A program made the position numbers and the translations under genes. From positions 1 to 17,514 of the forward strand of contig UQVN01000044.1 of the NCBI GenBank assembly GCA_900544525.1: DNA of 17,514 bases, written 5' to 3'. Shown piece after piece: positions 1-7,213 of the stretch (position 1 is its first letter; the number at the start of each line of letters is the position of its first letter). The notes under the pieces are model-generated. The model was not told where the DNA came from. It was given only the letters and a program-made list of their open reading frames with translations, and ran no database searches. This DNA comes from an uncultured Eubacteriales bacterium. Its GTDB lineage: Bacteria > Bacillota > Clostridia > Lachnospirales > Lachnospiraceae.

Positions 1-10
1 TAAAGTAGAA

Positions 11-46
11 AAGTAGAGTCGTATGAATATGGCTCTACTTTTTTTT
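11..46 (+). terminator. Rho-independent terminator of the upstream unit
   Basis: A 10-bp stem pairs AAGTAGAGTC (11-20) with GGCTCTACTT (31-40), with one G-U pair and a 10-base loop. An uninterrupted T run (39-46) follows. This is a textbook intrinsic terminator reading on the + strand. It separates whatever lies left of the window from the pilus locus. The TAA at 1-3 may be the stop codon of that upstream gene, but the frame cannot be checked. Confidence 0.85.
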
Positions 47-261
47 CTTAACATTCTTATTAACATTGGAAATAAAATATAAGAAAGAAGTGGAAATACA
101 AGTAAACTAATAGTAGGAATTATTATTGTATATATAAAAAATATAAATATTGTGCAAAATCACGAAAAAATATTTTCCAATAAAAGGAAATCTATTTCTT
201 TTTACGAGAAAAAAATAAGATGGAAATTTTGGGAAATTAGATTTTTATGAAAAGTTCCGAA

Positions 262-291
262 ATGATAAGAGAGGCTTACTTCCTGTATAAT
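262..291 (+). promoter_or_regulatory. Alternative sigma-A promoter upstream of pilB
   Basis: A perfect TATAAT (286-291) lies 18 bases after ATGATA (262-267), which matches the -35 consensus at four of six positions. It could be a second start or the real one. It competes with the candidate at 298-326, because the two elements are only about 35 bases apart. Confidence 0.35.
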
Positions 292-297
292 TTTTTG

Positions 298-326
298 TTG
301 TACAATCTTGAGAAAAATAGTATACT
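298..326 (+). promoter_or_regulatory. Candidate sigma-A promoter for the pil operon
   Basis: TTGTAC (298-303) is separated by 17 bases from TATACT (321-326). The -10 matches consensus at five of six positions and the -35 only at three. Transcription would start near 332, giving a leader of about 105 bases before pilB. It is the best-placed promoter I can find for the whole locus, but A/T-rich DNA produces such matches by chance. Confidence 0.5.
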
Positions 327-436
327 ATGCTTAGAAAAAGGGAATATGTTCAGGAAAAAGTACATACTTATTGAGAAAATAAGCCATTAAAGTATATGGA
401 TAATAAGGGTGTTAAGTTAAAAAAACGGAGGATAAA

Positions 437-2137
437 ATGGCACTTAGACGAGAAAGAATGCGATTAGGTGACCTGTTAGTGAAACAGAATGTATTAACAG
501 AAGAGGACCTAGGAAAGGCATTACAAAAACAAAAAGGAAGCGGAAAAAAAATTGGGGAAGTCCTTGTTGATGAAGGATTTATTACAGAAGAAGCGATTGT
601 ACAAGCGCTTCATATGCAGCTGGGTTTACAAGTAGTAGAACTGAATGGCATTACGATCCCAAGAGAAATAAGAGAGCTCGTTGGAGTAGAGTTATTAAAG
701 AAATATACAGTGGTGCCATTTGAAGTAGATCCTCATAATGCTAATATTTTACATCTTGCTATGGCCGATCCGATGGATATGGTTGCTATGGATGATATTT
801 CCATTGTAACCGACATGCAGATCGAACCCTTTGTAGCGTCTGGAAGAGAGATTATGTCAGTAATCGATCGTTGGTATGGTGCCAGTGAGACAATGAGTCA
901 GGCGATGCGTTTTACTCAAGAAAGAGAGGCTTTAAGACGAACGGCAGAAGAAGAGGAAGAAGTTGTCAATGTAGAAGATGCGCCAATTGTTAAGTTAGTG
1001 CGTTCCTTAATTGAGCAAGCCATTCGACAAAGAGCCAGCGATATTCATATTGAAGCGTTGGAAGAAAGTGTAAGAATTCGTTATCGAATCGATGGTGTGC
1101 TTTCTGAGAAAATGGTATATGAAAATTCCTTATTACCAGCCATTTCGACTCGTATTAAAATTATGGGTGGAATGGATATTTCAGAGAAGAGAAAGCCTCA
1201 AGATGGTCGTATGAATATTATCGTTGATCGACGAGAGTATGATATTCGTATTTCTTCCATTCCAACTGTCCATGGAGAAAAATTGGTTCTTCGTATTTCT
1301 TCTAAGATGAATATGAATCGAAATAAAGAAGAACTTGGTTTAGAAGGGGAAGAAAGAGAGCGCTTTGATCGGATGCTTTCTAGTCCTTATGGAATTATCT
1401 TTGTAACAGGACCAACAGGAAGTGGAAAGTCAACGACGCTTTATACTGCTCTTTCCGAGTTGAATACAGAAACGGTAAATATTGTTACAGTAGAAGATCC
1501 TGTAGAAGCTGATTTAGAAGGTGTCAATCAGATCCAAGTAAATAATCGAGCTGGTATCACGTTTGCCTCTGCCCTTCGCGCGATTTTAAGACAAGATCCA
1601 GATATTATTATGATCGGTGAGATCCGTGATACAGAAACTGCTAATATTGCCGTACAAGCATCCATTACAGGACATCTTGTTGTCAGTACGTTACATACGA
1701 ATAATGCAGCAGGAACATTAAATCGTATGGCAGATATGGGAGTCGAACGCTACTTAATTGCCGATGCGGTTATTGGAGTTATTGCCCAGAGATTGGTGCG
1801 AAGATTATGTCCACATTGTAAACGAAAAAAGCGGGCGACGATAGAGGAAAAGAGAATCCTTCGTATTCCAGCGGAACGAGAAGTCGAAATTTATGAGCCA
1901 TCGGGTTGTAACTTATGTAACTATGTTGGATATTTTGGGCGAATTGCTATTTTTGAAATTATGGAAGTAAATGAGAAAATTCGTTCTCTTATTACAAAAA
2001 ATGCATCAACAGAAGAATTAATTCGTTGTGCAAGACAGTCTGGTATGAGAACTCTTCGAGAAAATGGAATTTTAAGTGTTTTAAAAGGTACTACTTCTAT
2101 AGAAGAAGTATTAAGAGCTTCTTATGAACACGATTAA
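437..2137 (+). CDS. pilB: Type IV pilus extension ATPase PilB (GspE family) with N-terminal MshEN domain
   Basis: A cytoplasmic hexameric ATPase that drives pilin insertion and fibre extension with PilC. The 566-residue length is normal for PilB. Residues 9-32 and 38-61 are two successive 24-residue MshEN motifs (R/K-[LI]-G-x-x-L-V, ending A-L-x-x-Q), the fold that binds c-di-GMP in MshE-type ATPases. The ATPase core shows Walker A GPTGSGKS (325-332), an Asp box around TVEDP (351-355), Walker B ending GEIRD (394-398) and a His box TGHLVVSTLHT (411-421). A zinc site is formed by C458/C461 and C491/C494, as in PilB/GspE and unlike PilT. The ATG is preceded by GGAGG (427-431) with a 5-base gap. 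It is the first gene of the locus and is followed by pilT after 72 purine-rich bases. Confidence 0.95.
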   Translation: MALRRERMRLGDLLVKQNVLTEEDLGKALQKQKGSGKKIGEVLVDEGFITEEAIVQALHMQLGLQVVELNGITIPREIRELVGVELLKKYTVVPFEVDPHNANILHLAMADPMDMVAMDDISIVTDMQIEPFVASGREIMSVIDRWYGASETMSQAMRFTQEREALRRTAEEEEEVVNVEDAPIVKLVRSLIEQAIRQRASDIHIEALEESVRIRYRIDGVLSEKMVYENSLLPAISTRIKIMGGMDISEKRKPQDGRMNIIVDRREYDIRISSIPTVHGEKLVLRISSKMNMNRNKEELGLEGEERERFDRMLSSPYGIIFVTGPTGSGKSTTLYTALSELNTETVNIVTVEDPVEADLEGVNQIQVNNRAGITFASALRAILRQDPDIIMIGEIRDTETANIAVQASITGHLVVSTLHTNNAAGTLNRMADMGVERYLIADAVIGVIAQRLVRRLCPHCKRKKRATIEEKRILRIPAEREVEIYEPSGCNLCNYVGYFGRIAIFEIMEVNEKIRSLITKNASTEELIRCARQSGMRTLRENGILSVLKGTTSIEEVLRASYEHD

Positions 2138-2209
2138 TAAAAAAATACAAAGGAAAAAGAAAAGTAAGCAAAGAAAAAGAGACGGTAAAAAAAGAGAAAG
2201 GAGCGAATT

Positions 2210-3277
2210 ATGATTCGTCTACTTCAAGATATTTTAATGGATGCCGTTCAAAAAAAAGCGTCCGATATTCATTTAACAGTAGGGTGTGCGCCTACTTTTC
2301 GTATCGATGGTACTCTGATTCCTTTAGAGGAAGAGCCGTTGACGGAAGAAGAAATGGAAAAGTTTTTCTATCCGATTATGAAGGAACAACAAAGAGAAGA
2401 CTTAAATAAATATGGACAAGTAGATTTTTCCTATATAATAGAAGAAAATGGACAATTTCGTGTGAATGTCTTTAAGCAAAAAGGGAAGTTAGCATCCGTT
2501 ATGCGAATTTTACCAGTTAAGATTCCTTCCCCAAAAGATTTGAATTTACCACAATCCATTGTGGATATGATTCATAAAAAGAGAGGGCTTGTACTAGTAA
2601 CAGGACCAACAGGAAGTGGAAAATCTACAACACTTGCATCATTGATTCATTTGATCAACCATACAAAACAAGTACATATTATTACGTTAGAAGATCCCAT
2701 TGAATACATCCATCAACATGGAAAATCAATTGTAAACCAAAGAGAGATGGGGAGTGATTCTTTAGACTATGCCAAGGCATTAAAAGGGGCATTAAGGCAG
2801 GATCCAGATGTAATTTTAGTTGGAGAGATGCGGGATTTAGAGACGATCTCCATCGCGATTACAGCCGCAGAAACAGGACATCTTGTTTTTTCCACCTTAC
2901 ATACCAGTGGAGCAGAAAAGACGATCGATCGTATTATCGATGTGTTTCCGTCAAGTCAACAGCAACAAATTCGGGTACAATTAGCGTCAGTATTAGAATG
3001 TATTGTATCTCAACAGCTTTTACCAAAGCAAGATGGGACAGGAAGAGTTGCCGCGTTAGAAGTGTTATTAGCAACACCAGCAGTTCGAAATTTGATTCGT
3101 GAAGGAAAGACGTTCCAAATTCCTTCTATTATGCAAACAAATAAAAGGCTTGGTATGCAAACAATGGATGATGCCTTGTATGATCTATTTATGAGAAAAA
3201 TAATTACAGAAGAAGATTTGCTCGCTTATGCCCAAGACTCTGTGGCAATGAATCGAAAAGCGGGATTTGAATTTTAA
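2210..3277 (+). CDS. pilT: Type IV pilus retraction ATPase PilT
   Basis: A cytoplasmic hexameric ATPase that powers pilus disassembly, and hence twitching motility and DNA uptake where these occur. The 355-residue length is typical of PilT. The N-terminal domain begins with the family-typical KASDIHL stretch (about residues 16-22). Walker A GPTGSGKST is at 132-140, the Walker B end GEMRD at 205-209 and the His box TGHLVFSTLHT at 222-232. The C-terminal motif AVRNLIRE (291-298) corresponds to the AIRNLIRE motif required for retraction by PilT proteins. There is no tetracysteine zinc site, which separates it from PilB. The start ATG follows AAAGGAG (2197-2203) with a 6-base gap. Its presence implies a dynamic, retractable pilus and not a static pseudopilus. 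Confidence 0.95.
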   Translation: MIRLLQDILMDAVQKKASDIHLTVGCAPTFRIDGTLIPLEEEPLTEEEMEKFFYPIMKEQQREDLNKYGQVDFSYIIEENGQFRVNVFKQKGKLASVMRILPVKIPSPKDLNLPQSIVDMIHKKRGLVLVTGPTGSGKSTTLASLIHLINHTKQVHIITLEDPIEYIHQHGKSIVNQREMGSDSLDYAKALKGALRQDPDVILVGEMRDLETISIAITAAETGHLVFSTLHTSGAEKTIDRIIDVFPSSQQQQIRVQLASVLECIVSQQLLPKQDGTGRVAALEVLLATPAVRNLIREGKTFQIPSIMQTNKRLGMQTMDDALYDLFMRKIITEEDLLAYAQDSVAMNRKAGFEF

Positions 3278-3343
3278 ATATCTAGAGAAAAAATATTCTA
3301 TTAATCAAACGTGTAAAAGCATTTTGCAGTCTAACACAAAATT

Positions 3344-3404
3344 CTCGAACAAAGTGATACGGCAAACGAAGTTTGCCATAAGTAAAAAAAAATTCTTTGT
3401 CGAG
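3344..3404 (+). promoter_or_regulatory. Folded RNA element between pilT and pilC
   Basis: The 204-base gap between pilT and pilC has no credible gene. An outer stem pairs CTCGAACAAAG (3344-3354) with CTTTGTCGAG (3395-3404), ten pairs with one bulged A. It encloses a perfect 7-bp hairpin GGCAAAC/GTTTGCC (3361-3367 and 3371-3377) with a GAA loop. The 3' side of the internal loop is A-rich (3384-3392). No T tract follows, so it is not a standard terminator. It could be an mRNA processing or stability element, a ligand-binding leader or a protein-binding site controlling pilC. The pairing is seen directly, and the role is a guess. Confidence 0.5.
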
Positions 3405-3481
3405 GGAAGATGAGTAATTATTTATTTTAAGGGTAAAAAGAAGGGTGTTAAAAAGAAAATTTAATAAAGAAGGTGAAAAGC

Positions 3482-4696
3482 GTGCCAGATTATTCTTATG
3501 TAGCAATTGATAAAAGTGGTCGGCAGAAAAAGGGGAAGATTGAGGCTTTGGATCGGAAACATGCGATCAATTTGCTGAAAAATGATGGAATGACACCAGT
3601 AAAAGTTTATGCTCAAGGTGCGTTCCAAAAAGAGTTGCAATTTTCCTTTGGGAAGTCCATTAAACCAAGAGATTTAAGCGTTTTATGCCGTCAGTTTGTA
3701 AGTATTATTCAAGCAGGAGTTCCTCTAAAACAGGCACTTCAAATGCTATCCGAACAGACGGAAAATAAAACGTTACGGGATGCGTTAATTGAGGTTTTAA
3801 ATGAAGTGGAACGAGGAAATACCCTGTCGGATGCAATGCGATTACAAAGCAAAGTGTTTCCAAGTATCCTTATCGACATGGTGACTGCTGGTGAAGTATC
3901 AGGAAGTCTTGATTTATCGTTTGCTCGTATGGCAGTTCAATTTGAAAAAGAAGCAAAATTAAAAGCGACTATTAAAAAAGCAACCATATATCCTATTATT
4001 TTAGTGCTAGCTTCTATCGCCGTTGTCATTGTTATGCTTTTATTTGTCATTCCACAGTTTATTAGTATGTTCGCAGATATTGATGTGGAGATGCCAGCAT
4101 TTACAATGGCAGTTATGAATGCTAGTAGTTGGTTAGGAAGCCATTGGTATCTTATTCCGATTGTTGTTGTATTAACGGTTGGAGGCTATAAAGCCTTTTA
4201 CCAAACAGAAGGTGGACGAGAGAAAATTGATCGCATGAAAATAAAACTTCCTTTGTTTGGAAAGTTAACTGTAAAATCTATTTGTGCCCAGTTTGCAAGA
4301 ACAACAGGAACGTTAATGGGAACAGGGATTCCAATTATTAGCTGTTTGGAAATTATGGGACGAATTGTCAATAATGTTCATTATAAAAGGGCATTAGCGG
4401 AAACGAGAGAAGAAGTGATGAAGGGAGTTCCCCTTTCTGAACCGTTAAAGGAAAGTGGTCTTTTCCCACCGATGGTATACCATATGATTCACATTGGGGA
4501 AGAAACGGGAAATATGGAAGACATGTTAGAAAAGTTAGCTGATTATTACGATGAAGAGGTGGAAATGACAACTCAGACCGTAATGGCAGCTATGGAACCA
4601 TTGATTATCGTTATTATGGCGGTGATTATTGGTGCATTAGTAATGGCAGTTGTTGCGCCAATTGGTACGATGTATCAAGGGCTTGATAATTTATAA
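3482..4696 (+). CDS. pilC: Type IV pilus inner-membrane platform protein PilC (GspF family)
   Basis: Polytopic platform protein that couples the PilB and PilT motors to pilin polymerisation. The 404-residue length and the two T2SSF cytoplasmic domains (about 60-185 and 260-390) fit PilC. Membrane segments lie near 171-193, 222-240 and 374-395. The first repeat has QFVSIIQAGVPLKQAL and the second has the matching FARTTGTLMGTGIPI, as expected for the internal duplication. I chose GTG 3482 over the in-frame GTG at 3473. The sequence AAGAAGGTGA (3467-3476) is then the Shine-Dalgarno with a 5-base gap, and the protein begins VPDYSYVAIDKSG, the usual PilC opening. It follows a structured leader, so its expression may be set separately from pilB-pilT. 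Confidence 0.94.
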   Translation: MPDYSYVAIDKSGRQKKGKIEALDRKHAINLLKNDGMTPVKVYAQGAFQKELQFSFGKSIKPRDLSVLCRQFVSIIQAGVPLKQALQMLSEQTENKTLRDALIEVLNEVERGNTLSDAMRLQSKVFPSILIDMVTAGEVSGSLDLSFARMAVQFEKEAKLKATIKKATIYPIILVLASIAVVIVMLLFVIPQFISMFADIDVEMPAFTMAVMNASSWLGSHWYLIPIVVVLTVGGYKAFYQTEGGREKIDRMKIKLPLFGKLTVKSICAQFARTTGTLMGTGIPIISCLEIMGRIVNNVHYKRALAETREEVMKGVPLSEPLKESGLFPPMVYHMIHIGEETGNMEDMLEKLADYYDEEVEMTTQTVMAAMEPLIIVIMAVIIGALVMAVVAPIGTMYQGLDNL

Positions 4697-4711
4697 AAAT
4701 ACGGATGTGTG

Positions 4712-4737
4712 ATGGCATCTTCGGGGGAAGCCATTTT
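4712..4737 (+). terminator. Possible weak attenuator hairpin upstream of pilA
   Basis: ATGGC (4712-4716) pairs with GCCAT (4730-4734), and an inner TTC/GAA (4720-4722 and 4727-4729) closes a GGGG loop, with a 3-base bulge on the 5' side. Only four T residues (4734-4737) follow. It lies 15 bases after the pilC stop and could be a leaky terminator or a processing site freeing the pilA message. I see no convincing separate promoter between it and pilA. Confidence 0.4.
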
Positions 4738-4799
4738 CATCATAGATTAAAAAATAAACCAAGATAAAACAAAGGATTAAGAAAAGGAGAGTAAATAAT

Positions 4800-5270
4800 A
4801 TGTTGAATTGGTTAAGAAAGAAAAAGAAGGACAATAAAGGGTTCACATTAGTTGAATTAATTATCGTAGTAGCGATTCTTGCTATTTTAGTCGGAATTTT
4901 AGCACCACAGTATACAAAATATGTAGAGAAATCAAGAAGATCTTCCGATGTAAGTAACTTAGAGAGCTTAGTAAAAGCAGCACAGGTAGCAGCAGCAGAT
5001 ACTGAATATGATATTCCAGCAGATACTTATACAATTACAGTTACTAAAACTGGAACAACAGTAACAAAAACTTCAGGTGCATTAGTCAATACTGATGCTA
5101 TGTATAAGGCATTAACAGAGTATGCAGGTAATGAATTTACGAATACAAAATTAAAATCTTCTCGTTGGGATGGTAATGAAATTAAAGCAACAATTACAAT
5201 CAGTAAAGATTCTACAGTTACAGTTAATTATACACCATCCGATTTAAAAAATTATGGTGAAACAAAATAA
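4800..5270 (+). CDS. pilA: Major type IV prepilin (PilA)
   Basis: Main structural subunit of the fibre. The 156-residue precursor has a short basic leader MLNWLRKKKKDNKG, cut by prepilin peptidase after G14. The mature N terminus is FTLVELIIVVAILAILVGIL, a class III (type IV) signal with Phe1 and Glu5 and a 20-residue hydrophobic helix. The 142-residue mature protein has a Thr- and Lys-rich globular domain with no cysteines, so no disulfide D-loop, as often in Gram-positive pilins. The start ATG follows AAAAGGAGA (4782-4790). Identification as major pilin rests on its compact size, canonical processing site, position right after pilC and the hairpins after it that could favour its message. 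A pseudopilin role is less likely given pilT. Confidence 0.9.
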   Translation: MLNWLRKKKKDNKGFTLVELIIVVAILAILVGILAPQYTKYVEKSRRSSDVSNLESLVKAAQVAAADTEYDIPADTYTITVTKTGTTVTKTSGALVNTDAMYKALTEYAGNEFTNTKLKSSRWDGNEIKATITISKDSTVTVNYTPSDLKNYGETK

Positions 5271-5339
5271 TTAAAATAGAATATCCCCCATATTTTATTT
5301 ACAAAAGATAAAGAGATAAAAGATACAAAAGAAAAGGAG

Positions 5340-5372
5340 AAGGAAATGGAGTCCTAGAGTCTTCATTTCCTT
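5340..5372 (+). repeat. Stem-loop downstream of pilA (first of two)
   Basis: The arms 5340-5351 (AAGGAAATGGAG) and 5361-5372 (CTTCATTTCCTT) pair over 12 positions with one G-U pair and a 9-base loop. No T tract follows. It could protect the 3' end of a processed pilA message or serve as an RNase site. A weaker 5-bp hairpin AATAT/ATATT around CCCCC (5280-5294) lies just after the pilA stop. Confidence 0.6.
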
Positions 5373-5390
5373 TCCCTGTTAAAAGTAAGG

Positions 5391-5442
5391 TTTCTTGTTA
5401 CAAAAGATAGTTTTTTCGAAAGCTATTTTTTGCAACAAGAAA
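5391..5442 (+). terminator. Long hairpin with embedded intrinsic terminator or attenuator after pilA
   Basis: A near-perfect inverted repeat pairs 5391-5414 with 5419-5442 around a TTCG loop. Of 24 positions, 23 pair and the only mismatch is A5400/C5433. The inner part (5406-5414 with 5419-5427) is followed by six T residues (5426-5431) and preceded by CAAAAG. That is the form of a weak, nearly symmetric intrinsic terminator. No gene ends here except pilA, and the pil genes continue in the same direction. I therefore read it as a leaky attenuator that keeps pilA transcript above pilM-N and the rest. The remainder of the 5271-5522 gap is A/T- and purine-rich with no gene. Confidence 0.65.
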
Positions 5443-5522
5443 ATAAGTGATAAACGAACAAGACGAAACGATAAAGTAGTAGTAAGAGAATAGCGTAATA
5501 TTCGGGAAAGGAAGAAACGATA

Positions 5523-7184
5523 ATGGGTAAGATGTTAAGCATTGAGATGAAACGATCTCAAGTCCGCGTGATGTATGTGGAAGGAACAAAAAATAGAAAG
5601 AGAGTTTTGTCCTGTTTTCGCTTTGAATTGCCGGCAGGATTAGTGGAAGATGGATATATTGAGGATACGAAAGCATTAGGTAAAATTTTAAAAGAAGAAC
5701 TTCAAAAAAGAAATTTATCAAAAATAAAGAAAACCTATTTTTCTGTTTACTCCACTCGAATTGGAGGAAAAGAAGTTCAGTTACCATACGTTCCTAAAAA
5801 GAAAATTTTTGGTATGGTAGAAGTGAATGCCAGTGAATATTTTCCTGTGGATATTAGTCAATATGTATTGGCGTATGATGTGCTTGATATTATAGAAGAG
5901 AAAAGTGATAAAAAAGCGGACAAAAAAGAGAAAAAGAAAAGACACTATCAATTAATGGTATATGCAGTACCTCGTGCCTTGCTGACTTGCTATCAACAAG
6001 TATCAGAGGAAGCAGGCATTGAATTGGTAGGACTTAATTATTCCAATAACAGCGTTTATCAGACTATTCGGAAAAATTATGAAACAGGCGTTCATATGAT
6101 GATGAAAATCGAAGAAAAAGAAACGGTTATTACCATTATGAGGGACGGGAAATTATCCCTTCAAAGAACGTTAAGTTATGGAATGGAAAGCGCATTAGAA
6201 GTGTTAGCTTCTTATCCTATCTTTAAAGCGCAGGGGAATTATAGTAAATGTTGGGAGCTTCTTTTTAAGAAAAATTGTATTTATCCGAGTTTAGATCCAG
6301 AAAAATTAGAGGTATATAAAGAGACGGATTTAGAAGAACTTTGGGAAGGAAAAAGAGAAGTAACCGAAAGTCTTCGATATTTAATTGGAAATATATCAAG
6401 AATTATGGATTATTACATTTCAAGAAATGTAGGAGTAGAATTTGATTCCATTAGTTATGCAGGTCTTGGATGTGAAGTGAAAGGGTTAGGAGAACTGTTC
6501 ACAGAGGAACTAGGGCAAACTGTCTTACCAGTAAAAGAAGTCGCTGATGTGAAGTATGATACTTCTTTATCCGAACAAAAAGATTATGTAGGTGTATTTT
6601 TAGCGGGAATTGGAGGTGTCAATTCTCCTGTTAATATTATACGAAATGACGAAAGACAAAAGAGGAAAGAAAAAGAAAATTTAAATGGGGCATGGCTAAT
6701 TTTTGGAGCGGGAATTGTAGCTTCTTTAGCCCTTGCTGGAACGAGTATTATCACCTACAATCTTCAAAAGAAGGAACAAGCCCGTTTAAATCAAGAAATT
6801 TCTTCAAGACAAGACGCGGAAGATATTTATCAACAATATATTGCAGAAAAATCTTTACATACCCAGTTAGAAGACCTTTATCAATATACGGTGACGCCAA
6901 ATGAAGAGCTCCTTTCCTTGATAGAAGAATTAGAGGCAAAAATGCCTTCTTCCATCCGCATGGATAGTTTTTCTTCTACAGGAACAGAAGTGAATTTTAC
7001 AGCGAAAGTTTCCACAAAAGAGGAAGCAGCGAAAGTATTGATAGAATTGCGAACATTTGAAAGTATCAATCTAATTTCCACATCTGGCATTACAGAAGAT
7101 GAGAATGGGGAAGTATCATTTACTGTGACCGCAAATTATGTGAATCCATCTAACATTACACAAGAGTTGGAAGAAGCACAATAA
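5523..7184 (+). CDS. pilM: PilM-PilN fusion, type IV pilus alignment complex
   Basis: A single 553-residue protein appears to join the cytoplasmic actin-like PilM to the membrane protein PilN. Residues 1 to about 387 follow the PilM layout: a strand-turn start (MLSIEMKRSQVRV, 4-16), a middle segment near 195-215 (KIEEKETVITI) where PilM has its second phosphate loop, and YAGLGCEVKGL (312-322) where PilM has its adenosine motif. A K/E-rich stretch sits near 126-140. A transmembrane helix spans about 390-412, then a coiled coil (413-455) and a small alpha/beta C-terminal domain (about 460-545) typical of PilN. The nucleotide-binding glycines and acids of PilM are degenerate here. The start follows AAAGGA (5507-5512) with a 10-base gap. 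The family call is from layout and context, since sequence identity is low. Confidence 0.8.
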   Translation: MGKMLSIEMKRSQVRVMYVEGTKNRKRVLSCFRFELPAGLVEDGYIEDTKALGKILKEELQKRNLSKIKKTYFSVYSTRIGGKEVQLPYVPKKKIFGMVEVNASEYFPVDISQYVLAYDVLDIIEEKSDKKADKKEKKKRHYQLMVYAVPRALLTCYQQVSEEAGIELVGLNYSNNSVYQTIRKNYETGVHMMMKIEEKETVITIMRDGKLSLQRTLSYGMESALEVLASYPIFKAQGNYSKCWELLFKKNCIYPSLDPEKLEVYKETDLEELWEGKREVTESLRYLIGNISRIMDYYISRNVGVEFDSISYAGLGCEVKGLGELFTEELGQTVLPVKEVADVKYDTSLSEQKDYVGVFLAGIGGVNSPVNIIRNDERQKRKEKENLNGAWLIFGAGIVASLALAGTSIITYNLQKKEQARLNQEISSRQDAEDIYQQYIAEKSLHTQLEDLYQYTVTPNEELLSLIEELEAKMPSSIRMDSFSSTGTEVNFTAKVSTKEEAAKVLIELRTFESINLISTSGITEDENGEVSFTVTANYVNPSNITQELEEAQ

Positions 7185-7213
7185 AAAACAGAGGATAAGG
7201 AGGAAAAGGATGC

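Larger units (their letters stand above)
47..436 (+). other. A/T-rich leader region upstream of pilB, no gene
   Basis: This 390-base stretch lies between the upstream terminator and pilB and is very A/T-rich. I see no convincing ORF in it. It holds a short direct repeat TTAACATT (48-55 and 60-67), the candidate promoters listed separately, and an untranslated leader of about 100 bases if transcription starts near 332. Within that leader CTTATT (367-372) can pair with AATAAG (378-383), and ATACTT (364-369) can instead pair with AAGTAT (390-395). These two weak pairings exclude each other. I looked for the conserved cores of c-di-GMP riboswitches and did not recognise one. Confidence 0.6.

Noticed and set aside
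332..436. c-di-GMP riboswitch in the pilB leader, as found before some clostridial pilus genes
   Set aside because: I could not find the conserved core sequences or the expected stems. Only weak A/T pairings are present.
437..3277. A type II secretion system or competence pseudopilus instead of T4P
   Set aside because: A PilT with its AVRNLIRE motif, the PilM-N fusion and the I-K-H-J minor pilin set with a large tip protein fit T4P. ComG loci lack PilT and PilM/N/O genes of this type.
3282..3506. Antisense reading frame of 74 codons covering the pilT-pilC gap
   Set aside because: No ribosome binding site and a composition typical of reversed A/T-rich leader DNA. It overlaps the start of pilC. 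The folded RNA on the + strand explains the gap better.
5391..5442. MITE or insertion sequence remnant because of the long inverted repeat
   Set aside because: The arms meet at a TTCG loop with no internal sequence. I see no flanking target duplication and no second copy in the window. A hairpin for RNA folding is simpler.
5398..5787. Antisense reading frame of 129 codons over the pilA-pilM gap and the start of pilM-N
   Set aside because: It is F/L/S/Y-rich, the complement of A-rich coding sequence. It has no Shine-Dalgarno and begins inside pilM-N, and its left end falls in the hairpin. It is a shadow.
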